Part shown: piece after piece, positions 1-11,804 of the stretch
Layout: each line of letters starts with the position of its first letter
Numbering within the stretch: position 1 is the first letter of the stretch
DNA from: Comamonas sp. lk
GTDB lineage: Bacteria; Pseudomonadota; Gammaproteobacteria; Burkholderiales; Burkholderiaceae_C
Direction of reading: 5' to 3'
DNA length: 36,155 bases
Assembly: GCA_945861345.1 (NCBI GenBank)
Contig: CAMATX010000015.1
Span: forward strand, 1-36,155
Notes under the pieces: model-generated
Databases searched by the model: none
Told to the model about the DNA's origin: nothing
What the model saw: only the letters and a program-made list of their open reading frames with translations
Position numbers and translations under genes: made by a program

Positions 1-3000
1 GCGCCTTGCAGACCGTATGGCGCTTTTCCACCGGCCTGCATTGCCCTCAAAGCGATCTGCATTACCAAGAGCCGATTGCGTCTATGTTTTCTTTCAACTC
101 GGCGGTGGGCGCATGCGAGACCTGCCGTGGTTTTGGGCGGGTGGTGGGCGTGGACTACGGGCTGGTCATCCCCAATGACAAGCTCACGCTACGCGCCGGG
201 GCCATTAAACCGATGCAAACGCCCGCCTGGCAAGAGTGCCAGGACGACCTGATGCGCCATGCGGAAGCCCAGGGCATTCCACGCGATACGCCTTGGTACA
301 AGCTGACCAAAGCACAGCAAGAGTGGGTGATCAAGGGCTCGCCTGACTGGAACGGCAAGTGGAACCAGCACTGGTTTGGCGTGGACCGCTTTTTTGAGTA
401 CCTGGAAACCAAGGCCTACAAGATGCACATCCGGGTGCTGCTGTCCAAATACCGCAGCTACACGCCCTGCAAAGTGTGTGCCGGCGCCCGGCTCAAAACG
501 GAAAGTCTGCTCTGGCGCGTGGGCAGCAAGGCCGACGCCGACGCGGTCTTGCCGCCAGAAAAGCGCTTTATGCCCCAAGGCGCGCAATGGAGCGCCGTAC
601 AGCTGCAGGCGCTGCCCGGTCTGTGCCTGCACGACCTGATGCTCATGCCCTTGGACCGCCTGCGCGTGTTTTTTGAACGCCTGGGCACCGTGGACCTGAA
701 CGCCTCGCAAGCGGACCAAAAAACCCTCAAGCTCCTGATGCATGAGATTTCCACCCGCCTTAAATACCTGTGCGATGTGGGCATCGGCTATCTGACTTTA
801 GACCGCCAAAGCCGCACCTTAAGCGGCGGCGAGGTACAGCGCATCAACCTGACCACCGCGCTGGGCACCTCTTTGGTAAACACCTTGTTTGTGCTGGACG
901 AGCCCAGCATCGGCCTGCATCCGCGCGATATGCACCGCATCATTGTGGCCATGCAGCGTCTGCGCGACGCGGGCAACACGCTGGTGGTGGTCGAGCACGA
1001 CCCGGCCGTCATGCTGGCAGCCGACCGCATGCTGGACATGGGCCCAGGGCCCGGCGAAAAAGGCGGGCAGATCGTATTCGACGGCAGCACCGAAGCCCTC
1101 AAGCGCGCCGATACGCTGACGGGCGCCTACTTAGGCGGGCGCAAACAAGTAGGCATGGGCCTCAAGCGCCCGGTGGGCGACAACACACCGCGCCTGATTT
1201 TGGAAGGTGCGCGCGAGCACAACCTCAAAAACATCGACATCGAATTCCCGCTGCAGCGCCTGGTTTGCGTCACGGGCGTCAGCGGCTCGGGTAAGTCCAC
1301 GCTTATCCAAGACGTACTGGCCCCTGCGCTCTTGCGCCATTTCGGCAAAGCCACCGACACCCCCGGCGCGCACAGCCGCCTCTTGGGCGCCGATATGCTG
1401 AGCGAAGTGGTGTTTGTGGACCAATCACCCATCGGCAAAACCGCACGCTCCAACCCGGTGAGCTATGTGGGCGCCTGGGACGCCATCCGCGAACTCTTTG
1501 CCACCGCGCCGCTCTCTCGCGAGCGCAGCTACACGGCTTCCAAGTTCAGCGCCAACAGCGGCGACGGGCGCTGCCCGACTTGCGGTGGTTCGGGCTTTGA
1601 ACATGTGGAAATGCAGTTTTTGAGCGACGTGTACCTTCGCTGCCCTGATTGCGACGGCAAACGCTACCGACCCGAAATTTTGGAAGTCACCATTGAACGC
1701 GCCATGCCGGGTAGCACCGTGCTGCGCCAGCTCAATGTGGCCGCCGTCCTGGAACTGACCGTAAGCGAGGCGGCCAGCGTTTTTGCCCATGACCGCGACG
1801 TGATCCGCGCCCTGCAGCCCATCGTGGACGTGGGCCTGGAGTACGTCAAACTCGGTCAGCCTGTGCCCACGCTCTCGGGCGGCGAGGCGCAGCGCTTAAA
1901 GCTCGCGGGCTTTTTGGCCGAAGCGGCCAAGACCGCCAGCGCCAGCCGACAAACTTTGGCACGGCGCGGCACCTTGTTCATGCTGGACGAGCCGACCACT
2001 GGCCTGCACTTTGACGACATCGCCAAGCTGATGCGCGCGCTGCGCAAGCTTTTGGAAGTGGGCCATTCTTTGCTTGTCATCGAACACAACCTGGATGTCA
2101 TCCGCGCCAGCGACTGGGTGATCGACCTAGGACCCGAAGGCGGCGATGCCGGCGGCGAACTGGTAGCCTGCGGCACGCCCGAAGACGTCTTGCTACACCC
2201 GCACAGCCACACCGGCAAAGCCCTGCGCGAATACGCAGCCGCCATGGGCGTCGTCCACGAAATCGCCGAACCTCCCGCCCAATACCTGATAGCAAATAAA
2301 TCTGCCCAGGGTGCGTGGACGGGTGACGCATTGCGCTCGCGCCCTAAGGAGCCCGCCCATGCACCCTCGGCAGGCGTGGCAGCCCGAAAAAGCAACGCGC
2401 AAGACAACAACATCCGCATCGTCAACGCCAAAGAGCACAACCTCAAATCGCTCAGTGTGGACATACCGCGCGGCAAATTCAGCGTCGTCACGGGCGTTAG
2501 CGGTTCGGGCAAATCCACCTTGGCCTTTGACATCTTGTTCAACGAAGGCCAGCGCCGGTATTTAGAGAGCCTCAACGCCTATGCCCGCGCCATTGTCCAA
2601 CCGGCCGGGCGGCCCGAAGTTGATGCGGTCTACGGCATACCGCCAACGGTGGCCATCGAGCAGCGGCTAAGCCGGGGCGGACGCAAATCGACCGTGGGCA
2701 CTACTACCGAGGTTTGGCACTTCTTGCGCCTGCTCTATGTCAAGCTTGGCACACAGCATTGCACCAAAGACGGCGCCGCCGTAGCGCCGCAAAGCGCCGA
2801 CAGCATCGCCGCGCAATTGCTCAAAACCTACCGGGGTCAGCACATCGGACTGCTCGCGCCGCTGGTCATCGGGCGCAAGGGCGTTTATACCGAGCTGGCC
2901 GACTGGGCGCGGCCGCGTGGCTTTACCCATTTGCGCGTGGACGGCGAGTTTTTGCCGACCAGTGGTTTCCCGCGCATCGACCGCTTTAAGGAACACCATA

Positions 3001-5120
3001 TCGAGCTGCCCGTGCTCAGCCTGGACGTCAAACCTTCGCAGGAAGCCGCTTTGCGCGCCGGGCTGGCACAAGCGCTCACCCACGGTAAAGGCGTGGTGCA
3101 CGTGATGCATGGCCTGGATGCGCTGCGCAGCGCCTTGGAGGCCGGCACCAGCACCGCCGGCGTCGGCCACACCGAGGTGTTTTCCACCAAGCGCGCCTGC
3201 CCCGTGTGCGCTGCCTCGTATGCCGAGCTGGACCCGCGCCTCTTTAGCTACAACAGCAAACACGGTTGGTGCCCCGACTGCGTAGGCACCGGCCTGGCGC
3301 TGACCAAAGAGCAGCGCAAAGTGTTTGACGACACCGTGCGCGAGGACAACGGCGGACGTGAACACACTTTCGCCGAGGCCGACGTCGAAGACCTGGCCGA
3401 CACCGCCTGCCCGCGCTGCCAAGGTGCGCGGCTCAATGCCACGGCGCGCGCGGTGCGCTTTCATGGCATGGGCATTGCTGATATTGCTGCGCTCAGCGTC
3501 AGCGAGGTGCGGGCCTGGGTGCAAACCCTGCAAAAAAGCGGCACTCTGAGCGCCCGCGAGGCCGACATTGCCCGCGACCTGATTCCCGAAATCCGCAGCC
3601 GCCTGGAGTTTTTGGAAGAAGTCGGCCTGGGCTATCTGACGCTGGACCGGGGCGCGCCCACGCTCAGCGGCGGCGAGGCGCAGCGCATCCGCCTGGCCGC
3701 ACAGCTAGGCAGCAATTTGCAGGGCGTATGCTATGTGTTGGATGAGCCCACTATCGGCCTGCACGCGCGGGACAACCACATTTTGCTCGGCGCCCTCAAA
3801 AGCCTGAGCGACAAAGGCAACACGCTGGTGGTGGTGGAGCATGACGAGGACACCATTCGGCATGCCGACCACATCATCGACATCGGGCCCAGCGCCGGAA
3901 AGCGCGGCGGCCACTTGGTGGCGCAGGGCAGTATTGCCGATGTGCAGGCGCAGGCCGACTCGCAAACTGGGCGCTATCTGTTGCATGCGATGCGCCACCC
4001 GTTTGCGCCCCGGCGCGCGGTCATTCCCTCGTCCAAAGCCGGCGCCGCCCAAGGCGATTGGCTGACGGTCGCGGGTGCGCATTTGCATAACTTGCAAACC
4101 GTGACCGCAACGCTGCCCTTGCAGCGCCTGGTGGCGATTACCGGCGTGAGCGGCTCGGGCAAGTCCACGCTGGCGCGCGATGTGCTTTTGGCCAATGTGC
4201 AGGCCCTGGTGCAGCAGCGCTCCACCAAGGCCGGGCGCGATGCGCTGGCCGCCGGGCGCGCCCCGGCGCTCATTGGTTGCCTGGCTGTCACAGGCTATGA
4301 AAGCATAGACCGCGTGCTCGAAGTCGATCAAACCCCGATTGGCAAAACACCGCGCTCCTGCCCGGCGACTTATATCGGCTTTTGGGACACGATACGCAAG
4401 CTCTTTGCCGACACGCTGCAAGCCAAAGCACGCGGCTATGCAGCCAACCGGTTTAGCTTTAACACCGGCGAAGGGCGTTGCCCCGGCTGCGAAGGCCAAG
4501 GCATACGCACCATCGGCATGAGCTTTTTGCCCGACGTGAAGGTGCTCTGCGAAACCTGTAAAGGCGCCCGCTTTAACCCCGAGACGCAAGCCGTCACCTG
4601 GCGCGGCAAGAACATCGGCGACGTGCTGCAGATGGAGGTGGACGAGGCGGTCGAGTTTTTCTCGGCCATGCCGGTGATTGCCCACCCGCTGCAGCTACTC
4701 AAAGATGTCGGACTGGGCTATTTGACGCTAGGCCAACCCTCGCCCACGCTGAGCGGCGGCGAGGCGCAGCGCATCAAGTTGGTCACCGAGCTTTCTAAGG
4801 TGCGCGACGACATTGCCCGGCGCGGCCAAAAGTCACCGCACACCTTGTATGTGCTGGACGAACCCACGGTGGGCCTGCATATGGCCGACGTGGAAAAGCT
4901 GATTGCGGTCTTGCACCGGCTGGTGCACGGCGGCCACAGCGTGGTGGTCATTGAGCATGATTTGGACGTGATTGCAGAAGCCGACTGGGTGATCGACCTG
5001 GGACCCGAAGGCGGCAAAGGCGGCGGCAAGATCGTGGCGGCGGCCAGCCCGGAAGACGTTGTGCGCCTAGGGACGCATACGGGCAAGGCTTTGAAGCCGG
5101 TATTGGCGCGTAAAGGCTGA
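1..5120 (+). CDS. uvrA: Tandem (double-length) UvrA-type excinuclease ATPase, 5' end outside window
   Basis: UvrA is the damage-recognition ATPase of nucleotide excision repair and hands DNA to UvrB. The frame is open from base 3, so the start lies upstream; about 1,700 residues are visible, against about 940 for an ordinary UvrA. Two UvrA units lie head to tail. Three Walker A motifs (GVSGSGKST) are seen near bases 1275, 2490 and 4140; the fourth should lie upstream. Four LSGGE(A/V)QR signatures lie near 820, 1872, 3663 and 4750. C-terminal zinc fingers (CxxC-19-CxxC) occur in both units, near 1575-1655 and 4480-4560. The N-terminal zinc finger is complete in unit 2 (CPVC...CPDC), but unit 1 reads CPQS...CETC, so one cysteine is lost. 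The units are joined by a loose linker of about 65 residues near 2270-2400. Family membership is certain; the role of the duplication is not. Confidence 0.95.
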   Translation, partial: ALQTVWRFSTGLHCPQSDLHYQEPIASMFSFNSAVGACETCRGFGRVVGVDYGLVIPNDKLTLRAGAIKPMQTPAWQECQDDLMRHAEAQGIPRDTPWYKLTKAQQEWVIKGSPDWNGKWNQHWFGVDRFFEYLETKAYKMHIRVLLSKYRSYTPCKVCAGARLKTESLLWRVGSKADADAVLPPEKRFMPQGAQWSAVQLQALPGLCLHDLMLMPLDRLRVFFERLGTVDLNASQADQKTLKLLMHEISTRLKYLCDVGIGYLTLDRQSRTLSGGEVQRINLTTALGTSLVNTLFVLDEPSIGLHPRDMHRIIVAMQRLRDAGNTLVVVEHDPAVMLAADRMLDMGPGPGEKGGQIVFDGSTEALKRADTLTGAYLGGRKQVGMGLKRPVGDNTPRLILEGAREHNLKNIDIEFPLQRLVCVTGVSGSGKSTLIQDVLAPALLRHFGKATDTPGAHSRLLGADMLSEVVFVDQSPIGKTARSNPVSYVGAWDAIRELFATAPLSRERSYTASKFSANSGDGRCPTCGGSGFEHVEMQFLSDVYLRCPDCDGKRYRPEILEVTIERAMPGSTVLRQLNVAAVLELTVSEAASVFAHDRDVIRALQPIVDVGLEYVKLGQPVPTLSGGEAQRLKLAGFLAEAAKTASASRQTLARRGTLFMLDEPTTGLHFDDIAKLMRALRKLLEVGHSLLVIEHNLDVIRASDWVIDLGPEGGDAGGELVACGTPEDVLLHPHSHTGKALREYAAAMGVVHEIAEPPAQYLIANKSAQGAWTGDALRSRPKEPAHAPSAGVAARKSNAQDNNIRIVNAKEHNLKSLSVDIPRGKFSVVTGVSGSGKSTLAFDILFNEGQRRYLESLNAYARAIVQPAGRPEVDAVYGIPPTVAIEQRLSRGGRKSTVGTTTEVWHFLRLLYVKLGTQHCTKDGAAVAPQSADSIAAQLLKTYRGQHIGLLAPLVIGRKGVYTELADWARPRGFTHLRVDGEFLPTSGFPRIDRFKEHHIELPVLSLDVKPSQEAALRAGLAQALTHGKGVVHVMHGLDALRSALEAGTSTAGVGHTEVFSTKRACPVCAASYAELDPRLFSYNSKHGWCPDCVGTGLALTKEQRKVFDDTVREDNGGREHTFAEADVEDLADTACPRCQGARLNATARAVRFHGMGIADIAALSVSEVRAWVQTLQKSGTLSAREADIARDLIPEIRSRLEFLEEVGLGYLTLDRGAPTLSGGEAQRIRLAAQLGSNLQGVCYVLDEPTIGLHARDNHILLGALKSLSDKGNTLVVVEHDEDTIRHADHIIDIGPSAGKRGGHLVAQGSIADVQAQADSQTGRYLLHAMRHPFAPRRAVIPSSKAGAAQGDWLTVAGAHLHNLQTVTATLPLQRLVAITGVSGSGKSTLARDVLLANVQALVQQRSTKAGRDALAAGRAPALIGCLAVTGYESIDRVLEVDQTPIGKTPRSCPATYIGFWDTIRKLFADTLQAKARGYAANRFSFNTGEGRCPGCEGQGIRTIGMSFLPDVKVLCETCKGARFNPETQAVTWRGKNIGDVLQMEVDEAVEFFSAMPVIAHPLQLLKDVGLGYLTLGQPSPTLSGGEAQRIKLVTELSKVRDDIARRGQKSPHTLYVLDEPTVGLHMADVEKLIAVLHRLVHGGHSVVVIEHDLDVIAEADWVIDLGPEGGKGGGKIVAAASPEDVVRLGTHTGKALKPVLARKG

Positions 5121-5127
5121 GGGGTGG

Positions 5128-5203
5128 TGGTGCGGCTGGCGGGGATCGAACCCACGACCCTTGGCTTCGGAGGCCAATACTCTATCCACTGAGCTACAGC
5201 CGC
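5128..5203 (-). tRNA. tRNA-Arg (anticodon CCG), CCA encoded
   Basis: Read on the minus strand, a full cloverleaf folds. The acceptor stem GCGGCTG pairs with CAGCCGC. The anticodon stem TTGGC/GCCAA holds loop CTCCGAA, giving anticodon CCG, which reads the CGG arginine codon. The T loop is TTCGATC. Discriminator A is followed directly by an encoded CCA (bases 5130-5128). The 3' end lies 7 bases from the convergent uvrA stop codon. A TACAAT box at 5218-5223 (minus strand) is suitably placed as its -10. Confidence 0.97.
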
Positions 5204-5217
5204 AACGTGAGCGGGCA

Positions 5218-5252
5218 ATTGTAGGTTGTTTCCCAGGGTGGGCCGCTATAAT
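5218..5252. promoter_or_regulatory. Divergent promoter region for tRNA-Arg (-) and cytochrome c5 (+)
   Basis: A perfect TATAAT lies at 5247-5252 on the plus strand, about 40 bases before the cytochrome start. The best -35 is TTGTTT at 5226-5231, with a short 15-base spacer. On the minus strand TACAAT (5223-5218) would start transcription about 8 bases before the tRNA. A CGAGGC/GCCTCG inverted repeat (5254-5275) lies in the cytochrome leader. The -10 boxes are convincing; the -35 boxes are weak. Confidence 0.5.
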
Positions 5253-5293
5253 CCGAGGCTGTTTTACCGGCCTCGCGCCTATCTGAGGACACC

Positions 5294-5806
5294 ATGAGCG
5301 ATTCCAGCCATTACGAAGAGAACCATACCGGTCCTATCAAAAACCCCTCGCAATTGCTCGGTGCGGTATTTTTATCCTTTGTTGTTCCGATTTTTCTCAT
5401 CATTGGCTTGGTTTACTACGTGACTTCGGCCAACAAGCCCGCAGCCGGGGCGGTCAATATGGAGCGCACGACGGCACAAAACATCCAAAAAATTGGCGCT
5501 GTCGAGATTCGCGATGCCAACCGTGAAATGAAAACTGGTGAGGCCGTGTTCCAGGCGCAATGTTCTGCTTGTCACGCCGCCGGTCTGGCAGGCTCTCCCA
5601 AGTTAGGCGACCAAGCGGCTTGGGCAGCGCGCATTAAGACGGGCTACACCACGCTGCTCAACTCTGCCCTTAAAGGCAAAAACGCAATGGGCGCGCAAGG
5701 CGGTGGAGATTTTGACGATTTCGAGATAGCCCGCGCCGTGGTGTACATGGCCAATGCAGGTGGCGCCAAGTTCGCGGAACCGGCAAAGGCCGACGCTGCC
5801 AAATAA
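5294..5806 (+). CDS. Membrane-anchored cytochrome c5-family monohaem protein
   Basis: A 170-residue periplasm-facing electron carrier. Residues 20-43 form one hydrophobic helix that anchors the protein in the inner membrane. The haem motif is C90-S-A-C93-H94, and M132 (in NAMGAQGGG) is the likely sixth ligand. The GDQAAWAARIKTGYTTL stretch and the following MGAQGG loop are typical of the c5 class. Cytochromes of this kind usually pass electrons to terminal oxidases; the specific partner cannot be told from sequence. The start is set by GAGGA upstream of the ATG. It is followed by a strong hairpin terminator and appears to be a single-gene unit. Confidence 0.9.
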   Translation: MSDSSHYEENHTGPIKNPSQLLGAVFLSFVVPIFLIIGLVYYVTSANKPAAGAVNMERTTAQNIQKIGAVEIRDANREMKTGEAVFQAQCSACHAAGLAGSPKLGDQAAWAARIKTGYTTLLNSALKGKNAMGAQGGGDFDDFEIARAVVYMANAGGAKFAEPAKADAAK

Positions 5807-5827
5807 GGCTGTGCCTTGCGCATCCTC

Positions 5828-5853
5828 AAAAAACCGGCTCCGGCCGGTTTTTT
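5828..5853. terminator. Rho-independent terminator after cytochrome c5 gene
   Basis: An 11-bp stem (AAAAAACCGGC with GCCGGTTTTTT) closes on a TCCG loop. Both arms carry A/T runs, so it can act in both directions: for the cytochrome gene on plus and for the convergent gene ending at 5878 on minus. Confidence 0.85.
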
Positions 5854-5877
5854 GTTGTCTTCCAGATTGGATGGGGC

Positions 5878-6423
5878 TTACTGCGCAGGAAGCTGTAGCG
5901 TCGCCGGGCTACTCTGGTAGCCAAATTGCTGGCCTAGCTTGGCACTGAGCACGTCTTGGACCGGCCAGTGCCTCAACTCCAACGCGTGGGCTAAGCTGGC
6001 TACGTCCTGGGTGTGGACCAAGCCAAAGCCCACATTGGTATGCAGATACGGCCAGCCCTTTTCGTCCATGTAGCACTGCACTAAAGCGGCCGCCACGCCA
6101 GCGCTGGACCGGATCGCTCCGTCGGCATCCACGCGCCAGATAAAGGGCGTCGCCTCCAACTCCACATAGACGCGCTGGGGGCCATTTTGGAAATACCAGC
6201 AGCCTTGTGGATCGGTGGCGTAGTTGCGCTCGATGAAGTCGATGAGCTTGACGTGTTTGAGCATGGAGCCCTTGGCGCCAGGCAAACCGCTGGCAAAGGG
6301 GCCGATGGCCTGGGTGCGGTCATCGCGCATATACCAGTTGCCCCGGGCGTCCAGACCCAACCAGCCGTAACAGTGCGGCACATTGGGCCATTTGGCCATG
6401 GCTTGTTTAACGATGTCATCCAT
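5878..6423 (-). CDS. Conserved protein of unknown function (DUF2944/2946-like)
   Basis: A 181-residue soluble protein without signal peptide or membrane helix. It is rich in aromatic residues: CYGWLGLDARGNWYMRDD near the N-terminus, WYFQNGPQRVYVELEATPF in the middle, and YLHTNVGFGLVHTQD later. I associate this pattern with an uncharacterised family common in Burkholderiales, possibly one of the Pfam DUF2944/DUF2946 families, but I cannot confirm which. It starts 14 bases downstream of the YheT hydrolase stop on the same strand, so the two are probably co-transcribed. No function is assigned. Confidence 0.8.
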   Translation of the reverse strand: MDDIVKQAMAKWPNVPHCYGWLGLDARGNWYMRDDRTQAIGPFASGLPGAKGSMLKHVKLIDFIERNYATDPQGCWYFQNGPQRVYVELEATPFIWRVDADGAIRSSAGVAAALVQCYMDEKGWPYLHTNVGFGLVHTQDVASLAHALELRHWPVQDVLSAKLGQQFGYQSSPATLQLPAQ

Positions 6424-6437
6424 GCGGTTGCTGACCT

Positions 6438-7409
6438 TTAAGCGCTGTGTTGCGCGAACCAGCCCGCAAGGGCCTGCGGCAGTGCCGTCGCCTGCCCGGG
6501 GGGTGCGCCGGTGGGAAAGCCGACATGGCCTCCCTGCGCTGGTTGCCAGAGGGTGACGTATTGTCCAACGCCTTGGGGTTCGGGCAGGCAGGCGGCAGGA
6601 ATAAAGGGGTCATTGCGCGCATTTAACACCAATGCGGGTATGCGGATGCGAGCCAGGTGCGGCTTGGCCGATGCACGGTACCAGTAGTCTTCGGTGTCCC
6701 GAAAACCGTGCAGGGGTGCGGTAAACACATTGTCAAAGTCGTAGAGATCGCGCGCCGCGCGCAGGGCTGCTTCATCAAAAAGCCGAGGAAACTGCCGCAA
6801 CTTGGCCAGCGCTTTGGGCACCATGCTGCGCAAAAACATACGGGTGTAGACCTGCCGGTTGAACCCGCGGCCGATAGCGCGGCCACTGGCCGCCAGGTCG
6901 ATGGGCGAGCAGACCGCCGCCACCGCGCTCACCTGCTTACTGGCAGTTTGGCCCGCCTCCTGGACCCAGCGCAACAGCGCGTTACCACCTAAGGATATGC
7001 CGATGGCAAAAATGGGTCCTGCATGGGCCTTGCGCATGCGCTCGAGGATCCATGCAATTTCCTGGTGGTCACCCGAGTGGTAGGCACGTGGTGCAAGGTT
7101 GAGCTCGCCGCTACAGCCACGAAAATGTGCCACTGCAAAACCGAAGCCCCGGGCGCGTGCGTGTTCTGCGCAAGCAAGCGCATAGTGGCTGGACGAGGAA
7201 CCCTCCAGGCCATGGAACATAAGCCAAAGGGGTGCGCCGGGCGCAGAGGGCTTGTCCAGCCAATCAACGTCGATGAAGTCTTGGTCTGGAGTATTCCAGC
7301 GTTCGCGGCGGAAAAGCGGGGCAGGTCCCAAGAAGGTGCGCGCCAGCTTGGCGGCCGCAATGGTTTGCAGGTTGCCACCAGGCAGCCACCAAGGCGCGCG
7401 GTAATTCAT
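6438..7409 (-). CDS. YheT-family alpha/beta hydrolase
   Basis: A 323-residue hydrolase of the YheT/ABHD1-3 family, probably acting on ester substrates; the natural bacterial substrate is not known. The N-terminal PWWLPGGNLQTI is the family hallmark. HGLEGSS (66-72) forms the oxyanion region, and GISLGGN (nucleophile S139) is the elbow. The acid is in NARNDPF and the base in the late GGHVGF. There is no signal peptide, so it is cytosolic. It lies just downstream of the atp operon terminator on the same strand and is followed by an uncharacterised gene. Confidence 0.9.
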   Translation of the reverse strand: MNYRAPWWLPGGNLQTIAAAKLARTFLGPAPLFRRERWNTPDQDFIDVDWLDKPSAPGAPLWLMFHGLEGSSSSHYALACAEHARARGFGFAVAHFRGCSGELNLAPRAYHSGDHQEIAWILERMRKAHAGPIFAIGISLGGNALLRWVQEAGQTASKQVSAVAAVCSPIDLAASGRAIGRGFNRQVYTRMFLRSMVPKALAKLRQFPRLFDEAALRAARDLYDFDNVFTAPLHGFRDTEDYWYRASAKPHLARIRIPALVLNARNDPFIPAACLPEPQGVGQYVTLWQPAQGGHVGFPTGAPPGQATALPQALAGWFAQHSA

Positions 7410-7423
7410 GCACGGCCACCATG

Positions 7424-7445
7424 CAAAAACCGCCCGAAGGCGGTT
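7424..7445 (-). terminator. Terminator of the atp operon
   Basis: On the minus strand AACCGCC-TTCG-GGCGGTT forms a 7-bp stem with a stable TTCG tetraloop followed by a run of T. It lies 25 bases past the atpC stop and 15 bases before the yheT-like start, so it separates the two units. Confidence 0.85.
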
Positions 7446-7469
7446 CGCAAAGCCAAGTCTGCGGGCATG

Positions 7470-7886
7470 TCAGCGCTTATTTTGAAAGCGTCGCAACGCG
7501 GCAATCTGCGCCACCAAGGTGCTGAGCTCAGCCTGCGCCACGGCCATATCGACGTCGCTTTTGGCATTGCGCAGCGCCTCTTCAGCCAGCGCCTTTGCGG
7601 CATTGGCACGCTCTTCGTCGAGGTCTTTGCCGCGAATAGCGGTATCGGACAGCACCGTAATACCTTGGGGCTGCACCTCAATAATGCCGCCGGCAACGAA
7701 CACGAACTCTTCGCTGCCATCGGGTAACTCGATGCGCACCGTGCCCGGTTTCACACGCGTAATGAGCGGAGTGTGGCGCGGATAAACACCCAGTTCGCCA
7801 GCTTCGCCGGGCAGTGCCACGAAGCGCGCTTCGCCGGAGAAGATCAACTCCTCGGCACTGACCACATCAACGTGGAGGGTGTTCAT
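7470..7886 (-). CDS. atpC: ATP synthase F1 epsilon subunit
   Basis: A 138-residue epsilon subunit of the central stalk, which couples rotation and inhibits ATP hydrolysis. The N-terminal beta domain shows [20 protein letters not shown], then [19 protein letters not shown] and the [18 protein letters not shown] strand. The C-terminal part (from about residue 88) is a two-helix regulatory hairpin rich in Ala and charged residues. It is the last gene of the operon, 3 bases after atpD, and is followed by the operon terminator. Confidence 0.97.
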   Translation of the reverse strand: MNTLHVDVVSAEELIFSGEARFVALPGEAGELGVYPRHTPLITRVKPGTVRIELPDGSEEFVFVAGGIIEVQPQGITVLSDTAIRGKDLDEERANAAKALAEEALRNAKSDVDMAVAQAELSTLVAQIAALRRFQNKR

Positions 7887-7889
7887 TGC

Positions 7890-10200
<2,311 letters not shown>

Positions 10201-10228
10201 CAGTTGCTCCTGTGTAGGTCAGCGGCGA

Positions 10229-11767
10229 TCAAGCAAAAGACTTCTTGAACGCGGTCAGGCCAGCGGTGAGTTCGGCCTCAGAGTCCTTGTCCAGGGCTTT
10301 GGAGGCTTCCAGCGTGGCCAGCAGCGCAGCGTGCTTGTCCTTGAGGTAGGCGTGCAACTCGCGCTCGAACATCAACACCTGTTTGATCTCGATGTCATCC
10401 ATAAAGCCTTTGTTGACCGCGAACAATGTCGCAGCCATCAAGCTGATGGTCAAGGGGCTGTACTGCGCTTGCTTGAGCAATTCCGTCACACGCGCGCCAC
10501 GGTCCAGCTGTTTGCGGGTGGCCTCGTCCAAATCAGATGCGAACTGTGCAAAAGCAGCCAACTCACGGTATTGGGCCAAGTCGGTGCGGATACCGCCAGA
10601 CAAGCCCTTGACCAATTTCGTTTGTGCTGCACCACCAACGCGCGAAACCGAAATACCGGCGTTAATCGCAGGACGAATGCCAGCGTTAAATAGCGAGGTT
10701 TCCAAGAAGATTTGGCCGTCGGTAATCGAAATCACGTTGGTCGGAACGAAGGCAGAAACGTCGCCGGCCTGGGTCTCGATAATCGGCAAAGCGGTCAGTG
10801 AACCGGTCTTGCCCTTCACGGCGCCTTTGGTGAATGCCTCGACATAGTCGGCATTGACACGGGCAGCGCGCTCGAGCAAACGGCTGTGGAGATAGAACAC
10901 GTCGCCCGGGTAGGCTTCGCGACCTGGGGGACGGCGCAAGAGCAAAGACACTTGGCGGTAGGCCACGGCTTGCTTGGACAAGTCGTCATACACAATGAGC
11001 GCGTCCTCGCCGCGGTCGCGGAAATATTCGCCCATGGTGCAGCCCGAGTAGGCCGAAACATACTGCATAGCCGCTGATTCTGAGGCCGATGCGGCCACCA
11101 CAATCGTATATTCCATGGCGCCGGCTTTCTCCAGGGCGCGCACCACGTTTTTGATGGACGAGGCTTTTTGCCCAATCGCCACATACACGCAGGTCATGTT
11201 CTGACCTTTTTGGTTAATGATGGCGTCAATCGCTACCGCTGTCTTACCGGTTTGACGGTCGCCAATGATCAGCTCGCGCTGACCGCGGCCAATCGGCACC
11301 ATGGAGTCAATAGACTTCAGGCCGGTTTGCATGGGCTGACTCACCGACTCACGCGCAATAACGCCGGGCGCCACTTTTTCGATAACGTCCGTCATCTTGG
11401 CGTTAATAGGGCCTTTGCCATCAATCGGATGACCCAAAGCATTCACCACGCGGCCAATCAGTTCGGGGCCTACGGGCACTTCAAGGATTCGGCCCGTGCA
11501 TTTGACGGTGTCGCCTTCTGAAATATGCTCGTAGTCACCCAAAATAACTGCGCCCACCGAATCACGCTCCAAATTGAGCGCCAAACCAAAGGTGTTGTTG
11601 GTGAACTCAAGCATCTCCCCCTGCATCACGTCTGACAAACCGTGCACACGCACGATGCCGTCGGTGACCGACAGAACGGTTCCTTGATTGCGGATATTGG
11701 CCTCATTGGCCAAACCTTCGATACGACTCTTGATGAGTTCAGAGATTTCTGCTGGATTGAGTTGCAT
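10229..11767 (-). CDS. atpA: ATP synthase F1 alpha subunit
   Basis: The 512-residue nucleotide-binding, non-catalytic partner of beta. The N-terminus [19 protein letters not shown] is the delta-binding helix. Walker A is [11 protein letters not shown], and the [42 protein letters not shown] region carries the arginine-finger neighbourhood and the P-S/G-R-E-A-Y-P motif. AAGGAAAGA precedes the ATG. It lies between atpH and atpG. Confidence 0.98.
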   Translation of the reverse strand: MQLNPAEISELIKSRIEGLANEANIRNQGTVLSVTDGIVRVHGLSDVMQGEMLEFTNNTFGLALNLERDSVGAVILGDYEHISEGDTVKCTGRILEVPVGPELIGRVVNALGHPIDGKGPINAKMTDVIEKVAPGVIARESVSQPMQTGLKSIDSMVPIGRGQRELIIGDRQTGKTAVAIDAIINQKGQNMTCVYVAIGQKASSIKNVVRALEKAGAMEYTIVVAASASESAAMQYVSAYSGCTMGEYFRDRGEDALIVYDDLSKQAVAYRQVSLLLRRPPGREAYPGDVFYLHSRLLERAARVNADYVEAFTKGAVKGKTGSLTALPIIETQAGDVSAFVPTNVISITDGQIFLETSLFNAGIRPAINAGISVSRVGGAAQTKLVKGLSGGIRTDLAQYRELAAFAQFASDLDEATRKQLDRGARVTELLKQAQYSPLTISLMAATLFAVNKGFMDDIEIKQVLMFERELHAYLKDKHAALLATLEASKALDKDSEAELTAGLTAFKKSFA

Positions 11768-11804
11768 GACTCTTTCCTTCTTTCTTGTTAGGGCCGCACC
11801 GCGA

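Noticed and set aside
3705-4685. Minus-strand open frame (326 codons) within uvrA
   Set aside because: It is antisense to the second UvrA unit with all motifs intact on plus.
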